From: Rhabditoides inermis
Lineage: Eukaryota; Nematoda; Chromadorea; Rhabditida; Rhabditidae
Length of the DNA: 64,000 bases
Direction: 5' to 3'
Assembly (NCBI GenBank): GCA_963966185.1
Contig: CAWZYM010000218.1
Span: forward strand, 1 to 64,000
Shown here: positions 21,601-35,500 of the stretch, piece after piece
Layout of the letters: the number at the start of each line of letters is the position of its first letter
How positions within the stretch are numbered: the first letter of the stretch is position 1
Program-made: the position numbers and the translations under genes
The notes under the pieces: generated by a model
What the model saw: the letters and a program-made list of their open reading frames with translations, nothing else
Database searches by the model: none
Told to the model about the DNA's origin: nothing

Positions 21601-24600
21601 CCCCTCCCTCTCTCTCCCCCCTCTCTCTTCCTCTCCCATCACCTGCACCTCCCTCTATCCCCTCCTCCCTCTCTCTCCCTATGCGCCCTCCCCCTTCCCT
21701 CTTTCCCCTCCCTCTCTCTCCCCCCTCTCTCTTCCTCTCCCATCACCTGCACCTCCCTCTATCCCCTCCTCCCTCTCTCTCCCTATGCGCCCTCCCCCTT
21801 CCCTCTTTCCCCTCCCTCTCTCTCCCCCCTCTCTCTTCCTCTCCCATCACCTGCACCTCCCTCTATCCCCTCCTCCCTCTCTCTCCCTATGCGCCCTCCC
21901 CCTTCCCTCTTTCCCCTCCCTCTCTCTCCCCCCTCTCTCTTCCTCTCCCATCACCTGCACCTCCCTCTATCCCCTCCTCCCTCTCTCTCCCTATGCGCCC
22001 TCCCCCTTCCCTCTTTCCCCTCCCTCTCTCTCCCCCCTCTCTCTTCCTCTCCCATCACCTGCACCTCCCTCTATCCCCTCCTCCCTCTCTCTCCCTATGC
22101 GCCCTCCCCCTTCCCTCTTTCCCCTCCCTCTCTCTCCCCCCTCTCTCTTCCTCTCCCATCACCTGCACCTCCCTCTATCCCCTCCTCCCTCTCTCTCCCT
22201 ATGCGCCCTCCCCCTTCCCTCTTTCCCCTCCCTCTCTCTCCCCCCTCTCTCTTCCTCTCCCATCACCTGCACCTCCCTCTATCCCCTCCTCCCTCTCTCT
22301 CCCTATGCGCCCTCCCCCTTCCCTCGTTCCCCTCCCTCTCTCTCCCCCCTCTCTCTTCCTCTCCCATCACCTGCACCTCCCTCTATCCCCTCCTCCCTCT
22401 CTCTCCCTATGCGCCCTCCCCCTTCCCTCTTTCCCCTCCCTCTCTCTCCCCCCTCTCTCTTCCTCTCCCATCACCTGCACCTCCCTCTATCCCCTCCTCC
22501 CTCTCTCTCCCTATGCGCCCTCCCCCTTCCCTCTTTCCCCTCCCTCTCTCTCCCCCCTCTCTCTTCCTCTCCCATCACCTGCACCTCCCTCTATCCCCTC
22601 CTCCCTCTCTCTCCCTATGCGCCCTCCCCCTTCCCTCTTTCCCCTCCCTCTATCCCCTCCTCCCTCTCTCTTCCTCTCCCATCACCTGCACCTCCCTCTA
22701 TCCCCTCCTCCCTCTCTCTCCCTATGCGCCCTCCCCCTTCCCTCTTTCCCCTCCCTCTCTCTCCCCCCTCTCTCTTCCTCTCCCATCACCTGCACCTCCC
22801 TCTATCCCCTCCTCCCTCTCTCTCCCTATGCGCCCTCCCCCTTCCCTCTTTCCCCTCCCTCTATCCCCTCCTCCCTCTCTCTTCCTCTCCCATCACCTGC
22901 ACCTCCCTCTATCCCCTCCTCCCTCTCTCTCCCTATGCGCCCTCCCCCTTCCCTCTTTCCCCTCCCTCTCTCTCCCCCCTCTCTCTTCCTCTCCCATCAC
23001 CTGCACCTCCCTCTATCCCCTCCTCCCTCTCTCTCCCTATGCGCCCTCCCCCTTCCCTCTTTCCCCTCCCTCTCTCTCCCCCCTCTCTCTTCCTCTCCCA
23101 TCACCTGCACCTCCCTCTATCCCCTCCTCCCTCTCTCTCCCTATGCGCCCTCCCCCTTCCCTCTTTCCCCTCCCTCTCTCTCCCCCCTCTCTCTTCCTCT
23201 CCCATCACCTGCACCTCCCTCTATCCCCTCCTCCCTCTCTCTCCCTATGCGCCCTCCCCCTTCCCTCTTTCCCCTCCCTCTCTCTCCCCCCTCTCTCTTC
23301 CTCTCCCATCACCTGCACCTCCCTCTATCCCCTCCTCCCTCTCTCTCCCTATGCGCCCTCCCCCTTCCCTCTTTCCCCTCCCTCTCTCTCCCCCCTCTCT
23401 CTTCCTCTCCCATCACCTGCACCTCCCTCTATCCCCTCCTCCCTCTCTCTCCCTATGCGCCCTCCCCCTTCCCTCGTTCCCCTCCCTCTCTCTCCCCCCT
23501 CTCTCTTCCTCTCCCATCACCTGCACCTCCCTCTATCCCCTCCTCCCTCTCTCTCCCTATGCGCCCTCCCCCTTCCCTCTTTCCCCTCCCTCTCTCTCCC
23601 CCCTCTCTCTTCCTCTCCCATCACCTGCACCTCCCTCTATCCCCTCCTCCCTCTCTCTCCCTATGCGCCCTCCCCCTTCCCTCTTTCCCCTCCCTCTCTC
23701 TCCCCCCTCTCTCTTCCTCTCCCATCACCTGCACCTCCCTCTATCCCCTCCTCCCTCTCTCTCCCTATGCGCCCTCCCCCTTCCCTCTTTCCCCTCCCTC
23801 TCTCTCCCCCCTCTCTCTTCCTCTCCCATCACCTGCACCTCCCTCTATCCCCTCCTCCCTCTCTCTCCCTATGCGCCCTCCCCCTTCCCTCTTTCCCCTC
23901 CCTCTCTCTCCCCCCTCTCTCTTCCTCTCCCATCACCTGCACCTCCCTCTATCCCCTCCTCCCTCTCTCTCCCTATGCGCCCTCCCCCTTCCCTCTTTCC
24001 CCTCCCTCTCTCTCCCCCCTCTCTCTTCCTCTCCCATCACCTGCACCTCCCTCTATCCCCTCCTCCCTCTCTCTCTCCCTATGCGCCCTCCCCCTTCCCT
24101 CTTTCCCCTCCCTCTCTCTCCCCCCTCTCTCTTCCTCTCCCATCACCTGCACCTCCCTCTATCCCCTCCTCCCTCTCTCTCCCTATGCGCCCTCCCCCTT
24201 CCCTCTTTCCCCTCCCTCTCTCTCCCCCCTCTCTCTTCCTCTCCCATCACCTGCACCTCCCTCTATCCCCTCCTCCCTCTCTCTCCCTATGCGCCCTCCC
24301 CCTTCCCTCTTTCCCCTCCCTCTCTCTCCCCCCTCTCTCTTCCTCTCCCATCACCTGCACCTCCCTCTATCCCCTCCTCCCTCTCTCTCCCTATGCGCCC
24401 TCCCCCTTCCCTCTTTCCCCTCCCTCTCTCTCCCCCCTCTCTCTTCCTCTCCCATCACCTGCACCTCCCTCTATCCCCTCCTCCCTCTCTCTCCCTATGC
24501 GCCCTCCCCCTTCCCTCTTTCCCCTCCCTCTCTCTCCCCCCTCTCTCTTCCTCTCCCATCACCTGCACCTCCCTCTATCCCCTCCTCCCTCTCTCTCCCT

Positions 24601-27600
24601 ATGCGCCCTCCCCCTTCCCTCTTTCCCCTCCCTCTCTCTCCCCCCTCTCTCTTCCTCTCCCATCACCTGCACCTCCCTCTATCCCCTCCTCCCTCTCTCT
24701 CCCTATGCGCCCTCCCCCTTCCCTCTTTCCCCTCCCTCTCTCTCCCCCCTCTCTCTTCCTCTCCCATCACCTGCACCTCCCTCTATCCCCTCCTCCCTCT
24801 CTCTCCCTATGCGCCCTCCCCCTTCCCTCTTTCCCCTCCCTCTCTCTCCCCCCTCTCTCTTCCTCTCCCATCACCTGCACCTCCCTCTATCCCCTCCTCC
24901 CTCTCTCTCCCTATGCGCCCTCCCCCTTCCCTCTTTCCCCTCCCTCTCTCTCCCCCCTCTCTCTTCCTCTCCCATCACCTGCACCTCCCTCTATCCCCTC
25001 CTCCCTCTCTCTCCCTATGCGCCCTCCCCCTTCCCTCTTTCCCCTCCCTCTCTCTCCCCCCTCTCTCTTCCTCTCCCATCACCTGCACCTCCCTCTATCC
25101 CCTCCTCCCTCTCTCTCCCTATGCGCCCTCCCCCTTCCCTCTTTCCCCTCCCTCTCTCTCCCCCCTCTCTCTTCCTCTCCCATCACCTGCACCTCCCTCT
25201 ATCCCCTCCTCCCTCTCTCTCCCTATGCGCCCTCCCCCTTCCCTCTTTCCCCTCCCTCTCTCTCCCCCCTCTCTCTTCCTCTCCCATCACCTGCACCTCC
25301 CTCTATCCCCTCCTCCCTCTCTCTCCCTATGCGCCCTCCCCCTTCCCTCTTTCCCCTCCCTCTCTCTCCCCCCTCTCTCTTCCTCTCCCATCACCTGCAC
25401 CTCCCTCTATCCCCTCCTCCCTCTCTCTCCCTATGCGCCCTCCCCCTTCCCTCGTTCCCCTCCCTCTCTCTCCCCCCTCTCTCTTCCTCTCCCATCACCT
25501 GCACCTCCCTCTATCCCCTCCTCCCTCTCTCTCCCTATGCGCCCTCCCCCTTCCCTCTTTCCCCTCCCTCTCTCTCCCCCCTCTCTCTTCCTCTCCCATC
25601 ACCTGCACCTCCCTCTATCCCCTCCTCCCTCTCTCTCCCTATGCGCCCTCCCCCTTCCCTCTTTCCCCTCCCTCTCTCTCCCCCCTCTCTCTTCCTCTCC
25701 CATCACCTGCACCTCCCTCTATCCCCTCCTCCCTCTCTCTCCCTATGCGCCCTCCCCCTTCCCTCTTTCCCCTCCCTCTATCCCCTCCTCCCTCTCTCTT
25801 CCTCTCCCATCACCTGCACCTCCCTCTATCCCCTCCTCCCTCTCTCTCCCTATGCGCCCTCCCCCTTCCCTCTTTCCCCTCCCTCTCTCTCCCCCCTCTC
25901 TCTTCCTCTCCCATCACCTGCACCTCCCTCTATCCCCTCCTCCCTCTCTCTCCCTATGCGCCCTCCCCCTTCCCTCTTTCCCCTCCCTCTATCCCCTCCT
26001 CCCTCTCTCTTCCTCTCCCATCACCTGCACCTCCCTCTATCCCCTCCTCCCTCTCTCTCCCTATGCGCCCTCCCCCTTCCCTCTTTCCCCTCCCTCTCTC
26101 TCCCCCCTCTCTCTTCCTCTCCCATCACCTGCACCTCCCTCTATCCCCTCCTCCCTCTCTCTCCCTATGCGCCCTCCCCCTTCCCTCTTTCCCCTCCCTC
26201 TCTCTCCCCCCTCTCTCTTCCTCTCCCATCACCTGCACCTCCCTCTATCCCCTCCTCCCTCTCTCTCCCTATGCGCCCTCCCCCTTCCCTCTTTCCCCTC
26301 CCTCTCTCTCCCCCCTCTCTCTTCCTCTCCCATCACCTGCACCTCCCTCTATCCCCTCCTCCCTCTCTCTCCCTATGCGCCCTCCCCCTTCCCTCTTTCC
26401 CCTCCCTCTCTCTCCCCCCTCTCTCTTCCTCTCCCATCACCTGCACCTCCCTCTATCCCCTCCTCCCTCTCTCTCCCTATGCGCCCTCCCCCTTCCCTCT
26501 TTCCCCTCCCTCTCTCTCCCCCCTCTCTCTTCCTCTCCCATCACCTGCACCTCCCTCTATCCCCTCCTCCCTCTCTCTCCCTATGCGCCCTCCCCCTTCC
26601 CTCGTTCCCCTCCCTCTCTCTCCCCCCTCTCTCTTCCTCTCCCATCACCTGCACCTCCCTCTATCCCCTCCTCCCTCTCTCTCCCTATGCGCCCTCCCCC
26701 TTCCCTCTTTCCCCTCCCTCTCTCTCCCCCCTCTCTCTTCCTCTCCCATCACCTGCACCTCCCTCTATCCCCTCCTCCCTCTCTCTCCCTATGCGCCCTC
26801 CCCCTTCCCTCTTTCCCCTCCCTCTCTCTCCCCCCTCTCTCTTCCTCTCCCATCACCTGCACCTCCCTCTATCCCCTCCTCCCTCTCTCTCCCTATGCGC
26901 CCTCCCCCTTCCCTCTTTCCCCTCCCTCTCTCTCCCCCCTCTCTCTTCCTCTCCCATCACCTGCACCTCCCTCTATCCCCTCCTCCCTCTCTCTCCCTAT
27001 GCGCCCTCCCCCTTCCCTCTTTCCCCTCCCTCTCTCTCCCCCCTCTCTCTTCCTCTCCCATCACCTGCACCTCCCTCTATCCCCTCCTCCCTCTCTCTCC
27101 CTATGCGCCCTCCCCCTTCCCTCTTTCCCCTCCCTCTCTCTCCCCCCTCTCTCTTCCTCTCCCATCACCTGCACCTCCCTCTATCCCCTCCTCCCTCTCT
27201 CTCCCTATGCGCCCTCCCCCTTCCCTCTTTCCCCTCCCTCTCTCTCCCCCCTCTCTCTTCCTCTCCCATCACCTGCACCTCCCTCTATCCCCTCCTCCCT
27301 CTCTCTCCCTATGCGCCCTCCCCCTTCCCTCTTTCCCTCCCTCTCTCTCCCCCCTCTCTCTTCCTCTCCCATCACCTGCACCTCCCTCTATCCCCTCCTC
27401 CCTCTCTCTCCCTATGCGCCCTCCCCCTTCCCTCTTTCCCCTCCCTCTCTCTCCCCCCTCTCTCTTCCTCTCCCATCACCTGCACCTCCCTCTATCCCCT
27501 CCTCCCTCTCTCTCCCTATGCGCCCTCCCCCTTCCCTCTTTCCCCTCCCTCTCTCTCCCCCCTCTCTCTTCCTCTCCCATCACCTGCACCTCCCTCTATC

Positions 27601-29546
27601 CCCTCCTCCCTCTCTCTCCCTATGCGCCCTCCCCCTTCCCTCTTTCCCCTCCCTCTATCCCCTCCTCCCTCTCTCTTCCTCTCCCATCACCTGCACCTCC
27701 CTCTATCCCCTCCTCCCTCTCTCTCCCTATGCGCCCTCCCCCTTCCCTCTTTCCCCTCCCTCTCTCTCCCCCCTCTCTCTTCCTCTCCCATCACCTGCAC
27801 CTCCCTCTATCCCCTCCTCCCTCTCTCTCCCTATGCGCCCTCCCCCTTCCCTCTTTCCCCTCCCTCTCTCTCCCCCCTCTCTCTTCCTCTCCCATCACCT
27901 GCACCTCCCTCTATCCCCTCCTCCCTCTCTCTCCCTATGCGCCCTCCCCCTTCCCTCTTTCCCCTCCCTCTCTCTCCCCCCTCTCTCTTCCTCTCCCATC
28001 ACCTGCACCTCCCTCTATCCCCTCCTCCCTCTCTCTCCCTATGCGCCCTCCCCCTTCCCTCTTTCCCCTCCCTCTCTCTCCCCCCTCTCTCTCTCCTCCC
28101 TCCCCCCCGTACCGTGCCAGCTCCTCGAAGCTGCTCTCCATGTTCTTGTAGCTCAGGAGACACAGCGACCGCATCAGATCGCCCACCAACACAAGGTCGT
28201 TCTTCGTCTGCAATGATCACATGGCGATTATGGATAAACATTTGATTTGATTTGATTTTTTGATTTGTACAATCACAAATTGCGTTTTCAAACGATTTAC
28301 CTAGGCTGCTTCGTTCTTTTCTTTGTCAACAAAGTAGGGTCATAGAAGTTTACTCTTTACTGCTCGAAAATATTTGTTATCCTCCTATTGTCACCCTGTG
28401 AAACACTCAAACATGTGTCAATTTTTTTTTTTGAAACAACCTATCAAATTTCGGAAAATTCCACGAGTTTCACATGCACATTAATCACTTCTAATACACA
28501 CGCCTACCAATGTCAGTTCTTTTCTTTTTCTACTCCTCCAATCTCAAGCCCCGCCCCTCTCGCCCCGCCCACCTTGAGATAGAGCGCGGTGATGTAATTG
28601 AAGTGGGAACACTCGAGTCGCAGCTCCTTCTCCGGAGTCCACTCGAATAGGCGCACAGAACTGAGGGAAATGATATTGATATCGATCGATAAATCAATAA
28701 ATCGATACCTGTTGATGGCGACAATGAGCTTTCCGTTAAGGGTGCTCATACTGAACGCAGCGCCCTTCGTCTCCTGGGAAAATATAGATTCAAGATTAAA
28801 ATGAATAAAAAAAGGAAATATGAAATACGTTTCAGGACTAAAACAAAATAAGCCTAGCATGACAAGCATCAATGAATCAATAACAGTCTTCTCATGACAC
28901 AGTCACTATCAGTAAAGAAATCCAACAGATCGTTACCAATACAATGACTGGCTAACTTGACTGGTTGCAAATCTTACGTTAAAGTGACAATTTCACTTAA
29001 AAATGATATTATACTGATGAAAAGTTGATGAAAACATCAAATAACATCTACTAAACCTGAAAACTAAAACTTTTTTCATGATTTTAAATTATTTTTTGCC
29101 CCAAAAAATAGTTGATTTTGAATGCTTTATGGGTAAAAAGTGAGGTTACATCACAGTTGAGTGTGTAAAACGTCTTGAATGACGGGAATTTTGAAATGAA
29201 TTTTTGATATGAAATTCAGTTTCTAGCATAAACTGAAGTCGTAGAAGCCGATAAACATATCCCTATGTGATACGCATCTCGAGTTCAATAGTTATAGCCA
29301 GAATTTGTAAAGCGCGCCAATTCAAAATTCAAAATTTTTCCGATTGCGGATCAATAAAATTGTCACTTTAATCCTTTTGTTCATAGCTAGACGCCCACAA
29401 AACGTATGTAATAACACAACTGCACCCCTTCACCCCTCCCATCTCCCATCCTCCCACCTTGTCCGTGACCAGGTGCATCTTGTTCCTCTCCTCTCCCACA
29501 CCCGCACGAAACACCAGCAGACGGCCCACCTGGGAAACCACATTGA

Positions 29547-29586
<40 letters not shown>

Positions 29587-32500
29587 ATCCCATTCCATCC
29601 CCTCCCCGCCTCCCCTCTAACCCCCCCCCCTCACCTTACTCTCGCTCTCATCCGGATACACCAGCGCCGTACCCACAATGTAGTACACCTGAAATAATTC
29701 AAACACATTGTGAATACGTTTCACCATCTTCAGATAATCGAAACACACCAATATTGGCAATAATGCAGCCATAGTTCAGTTCAACATCATACATATTCAT
29801 ATCGTTATTGTACTGACCACCCTATTGCACATTAGAGTGGGCGCTCTAGCGCCTTCTCGTTTGTCCTGGATTCCCACCTGCGATAGAACGCTACAATTCC
29901 GATTCCACCCCTCCCCCCCACACCTGCATATCATCCCCCAGTTTGGTCGAGTGTATGGATGTGGCGTGCTCGTTCGCCCCCAGCTCGTGAGAGTGCAGGA
30001 TCTCGAACGTGTTCGCGTCCAGCAACACCACAGAGTGGATCTGCAACCATCTCCCCTCTCTCTCTCTCCCTCCCTCCCTCCTCTCCCCACCCACCTCTCC
30101 ATCCACATTCTCGCCCGCCCCTCTCTCTCCCTCCCTCTCTCCCTCTCTCTCCCTCCCTCTCTCCCTCCCCCTCTCCCTCCCTCCTCTCCCCACCCACCTC
30201 TCCATCCACATTCTCCCCCGCTCCACTCCTGGCACTGGCCACCTTACTCGCCGAGTGACCAGCTGCCATGCGGGATACGGACAGACGCTCCGACGACTGA
30301 AACATACATCGATGTATGTTTCTGTATGTATTTTTTTTTCTCCCTGCACTTTTCAATCTATCACAGGATACCGTCGGTATCCGTTATGCCTGTTATCATC
30401 CCTCGGCAGAATGGTACACTGGGTACTCTCAAGGCAATGTGTGATCATCTTCGCAACATCCCCTTCAAATCGTCAAAACGCCTTCGGAACACTCTCGTCG
30501 TGTATCGAGAGACTGACCGCTACTTCACCGCTTTACGTCCTCTTCCTCACCTCGTCCCTATTGGTTATCCGTTATGCCTCGGTACTGAACCACTGTTGCT
30601 CCCCCCTCTCACCTCGTCCCTGCTGGTCAGCACACACACCGTGCCCGTCTCCGGCTGGTGCGCGATCCGCGACACGCTCTCGCCAAGGGGCACCTGCCAG
30701 ATTTATATGTAAAATATTTAAAAAAAAATGTATTATGTAAAATATATTTTAATAATGTTTCTGATCATGCTCTGGTAATTGGAATATATAGGATATATAA
30801 AGCTTCGGAATGAATCAAACCACAACATATACGTTTCGTTTCTAGACGTTACCACATCAGATACATCGAAAAACAATGGAAATGCCAGACTCTCGTAAAT
30901 TCAAAAAAAGAACAAAATCTGATAATTTAACTGCCATTCCAAATCGCTATAGCACCATTTTACTGAAACAAAGTCTGTCAAAATTGAATCATATCTTTAA
31001 TCCCTAGTACGTGGATCCCCAGTAAGTGGATCGTTGGCATCGGATTGTTTTTTTTGCCCGGCCGCCGCCGAATGTTCGGTCATCGACAAGAATCCTTCCC
31101 GAGAAACCAGTGAGGCGGAGTGGACCGTTGGTCGTATGATCGTATCGTTAGCACTCTTATACTCTCTCTCTCTCTCTCTCTCTTTCTCTTTCTATTCCCT
31201 CCCACTCACCGTTCTGATGTGCAGCTTCTGTATGTCGTCCACCGTTCCGATCACCAGCGTCTCACCATCCGACATCACCAGAGAGTCACTGCAACGTAGC
31301 AATCACGATACTTTGTCTGTCTGTCTGTCTGTCTCTCCTCTCTCTCTCTTCTCTACCCCTCCCCTTCTTCTTTCTCTCCACCTCCCTTCTCTCTCTCTTT
31401 CTCTCTCTCTCTCTCCTCCCCTCACCGATACGTGTCCGCATTGAGTGCGCACATCTGGGTGACCAGCTTCAGATTCACGTTGCTGAACACTAGCTTTCCG
31501 GAAGCACAGTACACCTGCAACACACGATTCCGGTTGCTGATACTATTACAGTGCATTCTCATTTACATTGAATTTGATGCTATCGAAGGAGAAACGATTG
31601 ACCCGTACACAAACTATATTATCCTAAATCTGACACGAAACTTAGTAATTTAGTGTACACCACCACATGTGACCGATTTCTATTAGGACTATGAAAATGG
31701 AGCTAAGATTGAAATATTGAAAGATACAACATACTACTACTATCCAATAAACGTATAATTCAAGAAACGTATATTCACTTAAAAAAGAAGAAAACCCACC
31801 ACCGCCGGCCGATCCGAGCAGGCAAACACGTGAGTGTTGCCTCTGAAACACACACACACACAACTATCAAATCAATATCACGTTATACCGTACCCCACCC
31901 GTCTACCGTACCCTCTCCCATCCATCTACCGTACCCCCACCTCTCTCTACCGTACCCCCCACCGTACCTGGATTGGAATGCGTGCAGCTGGGTGGGCTGG
32001 GTGCCGAGGGTGGCGCGCTTCGGATCGCGCAGAGTGCCTGGCAACAGAGTTTACATCAAGGAGAAAAATGTATATCATTACTCCAACTACTACACACTGC
32101 TAGTGAAACAACACCATACTAGGCTGAAACATGTTTTAACAAGAGTTTTTAAAGAAGCAATCTTCATTCCATTACTGCTCATGAAACAACTTGATGCAAT
32201 CATGTAATTCTGAAACGTATACACACATGATAATACCACTCACCACCGTGTCCATCGAGTGTCCAGTAGTTCAAGCTGCCGTCTCCCATGGCCACCAGCA
32301 GGTACACCGAGCAGTCCATGCGGGCCAGCAGGATAGAACGGGGCAGCATGTCCCCGCCGATCTTCTCCACGACCACCTGCCATGCAACAGTCAATCACGA
32401 ATCAATTATAGTATAAAATAGTATCAAAAGATCTTCTCGGGAATCTTCTCCACCACTAAAAGAGGCAGTCACACACTTCTTATCAGCGAAAGTTTAGGCC

Positions 32501-35500
32501 TTGCAGATGTGACTGGAGAATTGGAATTTCTCTTTATTCGCCAATCTTCTCCACCACTACCTGCAACAGTCACACACGAATCGTTTATTGTATCTTATCC
32601 TTTTAGTAAAAGCACCAACCATCTATCTTTGTAAACAACAAATTAACAATAGCATGTTATTTTAAACTTTGTTGTGATTATGAAACGTATCCCACCTCAT
32701 CCAATCCCGGTAGGGAGAGTAGCACGGCGCTCATCTCCGTCCACAGACCCACCGCCACCAGCGAGGAGGAGCCAGAGTCGTCTGCAACACAACACATACA
32801 CAACTATCACAGACAGAGTTGCTGATTACTATGTAACTCTGTTCCACACCACATTTGTTTCACGGACATGACAACATGAACGAGCGACGCGTCACTCCTC
32901 ACTGTGCATCAAAATACGCTTCACCCAACCAACATACTCCGTCTCGAGTGAGAACGGTAATAAGATGTTAGTACAACGAATACGACGAATACGAATTTAA
33001 CTTGAACCACCCACCAATACTGGATACGTCGACACAGGCGACCTCATACTGCATGGTGCGGCTCTTGTGTAGGGTGAGACCGGAGGGGGAGACGGTGGCA
33101 TAGTGCAGCGTCTCACCACACACAAGCACCACCTGAAAGCGAGACGTGAGCCAAGCAATGAACATGTTGTCATTTTACAATCTTTATACAGTCAACATCA
33201 ATATTGAGCGTACATGACATCTACCTTCACCAAATAGCCTTCAAGTGTGCACCATATGCAACAGCACGTTTCATGGTCAATCATAGTCAATAATGGTCAA
33301 TTTCAATCATGTATGATGTGTTGTTTTAATGGAGAAGATCGCGAGAAGAGAAAGATGACGTATTGTTTTAATGGAGAAGAGTGCAGTTCGACTAAATCCC
33401 CCACCCACCTGTCCGCTCTTTGCATTGACGGCTACCAGACTGATCTGCGCCCCTCCTCCTCCCTCCTGCTTGGGCGGATGCCACACCACCGGCTCCGCCC
33501 CCGCGCGCGCCAGACGAGCGCCAGACGGGGTCACCTGCAAGGCAGTCGTGTAGGAGTCAAATCAAAGATGGACGAGGTTTTTTCGCGCCGAATGGAAGAT
33601 GCATGTTCACACTAGCGTTGCTGACTTCCATGTGGGCTACTCATAGAAGTGACTTGCGCAATATGTCAACAAACACGTTTCACAGAACAACATTGTCCAA
33701 AACAATGTCTACTTCCAGTAATATGACGTATAGTAGAATAAGGATAAGGCTACAGAATGAAACAACTCCATCTGCATTCGTGATTCTGAATTCCGAATCG
33801 TCCCACCTGCAGCACGCATCCCTCCCCGCCGACACAACCCGCCCACAGCGACTGCTCGCCAGTCTCCAGGCCTGCAACACACACAACACATCGATCACAC
33901 CTACACCTTCCTGCACACTGTCCCACACTGGCAACTGCGTAATAGTCCACAGGCTACGCTCGCTTGCTTGCTCACAAACAACTACAAATTATATCTGTCG
34001 TTACTGTTACCGTATTGCACCCACTGTCCGGTAACAGTAATAGTCCACAGACTACCGTAGCCGTCATGAAGCAAGCACTGCTCACTCACTCATTCACTCA
34101 CACCTGCCTGCAGACTGTCCCCCCGCTGGCAACTGCGTCCACAGGCTACGCTCACTCACCCACTCCCTCACACCGACACTTCGACACAACACAACTACCG
34201 TAGTTTACACACTACCGTAACCTGCCCTACCGTACCCCCCCCCCCCCCCCCGACTCACCCAACAGCTGTGTGTCCTCCAGCTCCTCTCCGTTGATGTGCA
34301 GGATGTGTGTCTCGTCCACCAGCGATACGACCAGGTAGTTGTCAAACTCACTGTCCACCTAAAATGTTTATAATGTATATTTATAGATTAATGTTATTTG
34401 CGAATAACACATCACGTCTACTATCAGCAACAAGCAACCCTATTGCACTGATCATCATAAATAGAAACATACATTTCACAGTTCACAAAACATCTCTTTT
34501 CCTGATGTTGTATGAACTGTGAAATTGCCATATACAAAACGCTCTTAAAAACACACCTTCCACTCTCACACAACCTTTTTCTACTACTACCCCTATCCCT
34601 ACCTCATCCGAGTGCATTGAAACCAGCGCATCACACTATCTAATCTTACGGACAGTGACAGTACAGCATACAAACAAAAACGCGTCTTACAACCCCCCCC
34701 CCCTCTTTCTTCCTCTCTCTGCCAAGTTACCATATTCACCCCCCCCCCTCCCTCTTTCCACCCACACTGAGCGCGAAGAGTCCCTTGACTCCTGGCAGGT
34801 CGACCGACGCCGCCTCCTCGATCCCGATCCCGTTGCGGATGATGCGCAGCGAACCGTCCTGCAAAGCACCGTGTCACCATGTCACCATGTCATTCCATGT
34901 TCCATGTCCAAGCTCCATTCCATTCCTTTCCATCTCACTCCATTCCATACACAATACGTTTCAGTCAGTCAACAAATTATCATGTTGTACAGTGATGATC
35001 AATTTGAACTATTTGGATACATTTTTAAACATCTGTTCCAGAAAACTTACGTAATTGAAACACAGTAACTACACTGCGCATGTTTGTATAACAATCTACA
35101 GTCGTTTCAAGGAACACTCCATCCCATATACAACACGTTTCAGTTACTCAACATATTATCACGTTACACAGTGATAATCAATACGAATGGCGGAGGCAAA
35201 AAAATACAAATAAATATTAGACAAATATTAGAAATATTAGACAAACAAATATCAATTCCAGCAAACTTACGTATCTACAACCTAAACTACACGGTGCATG
35301 TTTGTAGAACAATCCTCAGTGGTTCCAATGAACAAAATAATCTTTATTATCAATCTCAATGGTTGGGGGGGAGGCGTTGATGTTGTTGTGCATGGTGCGG
35401 GGTGCGGGGTGGGGTGTGGAGGTCCGGCCGCTCCCGTCGACGGTCCCTCGGCAGAAGTCGCTTGGTCGCAGCAGCCTTGAAGCGTCGGGGCGAACGGGGC

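Noticed and set aside
20890..28098. CRISPR-like array
   Set aside because: Units are contiguous with no unique spacers, and the genome is eukaryotic.
20758..28245. Three overlapping plus-strand reading frames of about 2400-2500 codons
   Set aside because: They exist only because a stop-free 104-bp unit is repeated; they lie in a ddb-1 intron on the opposite strand and have no domain.
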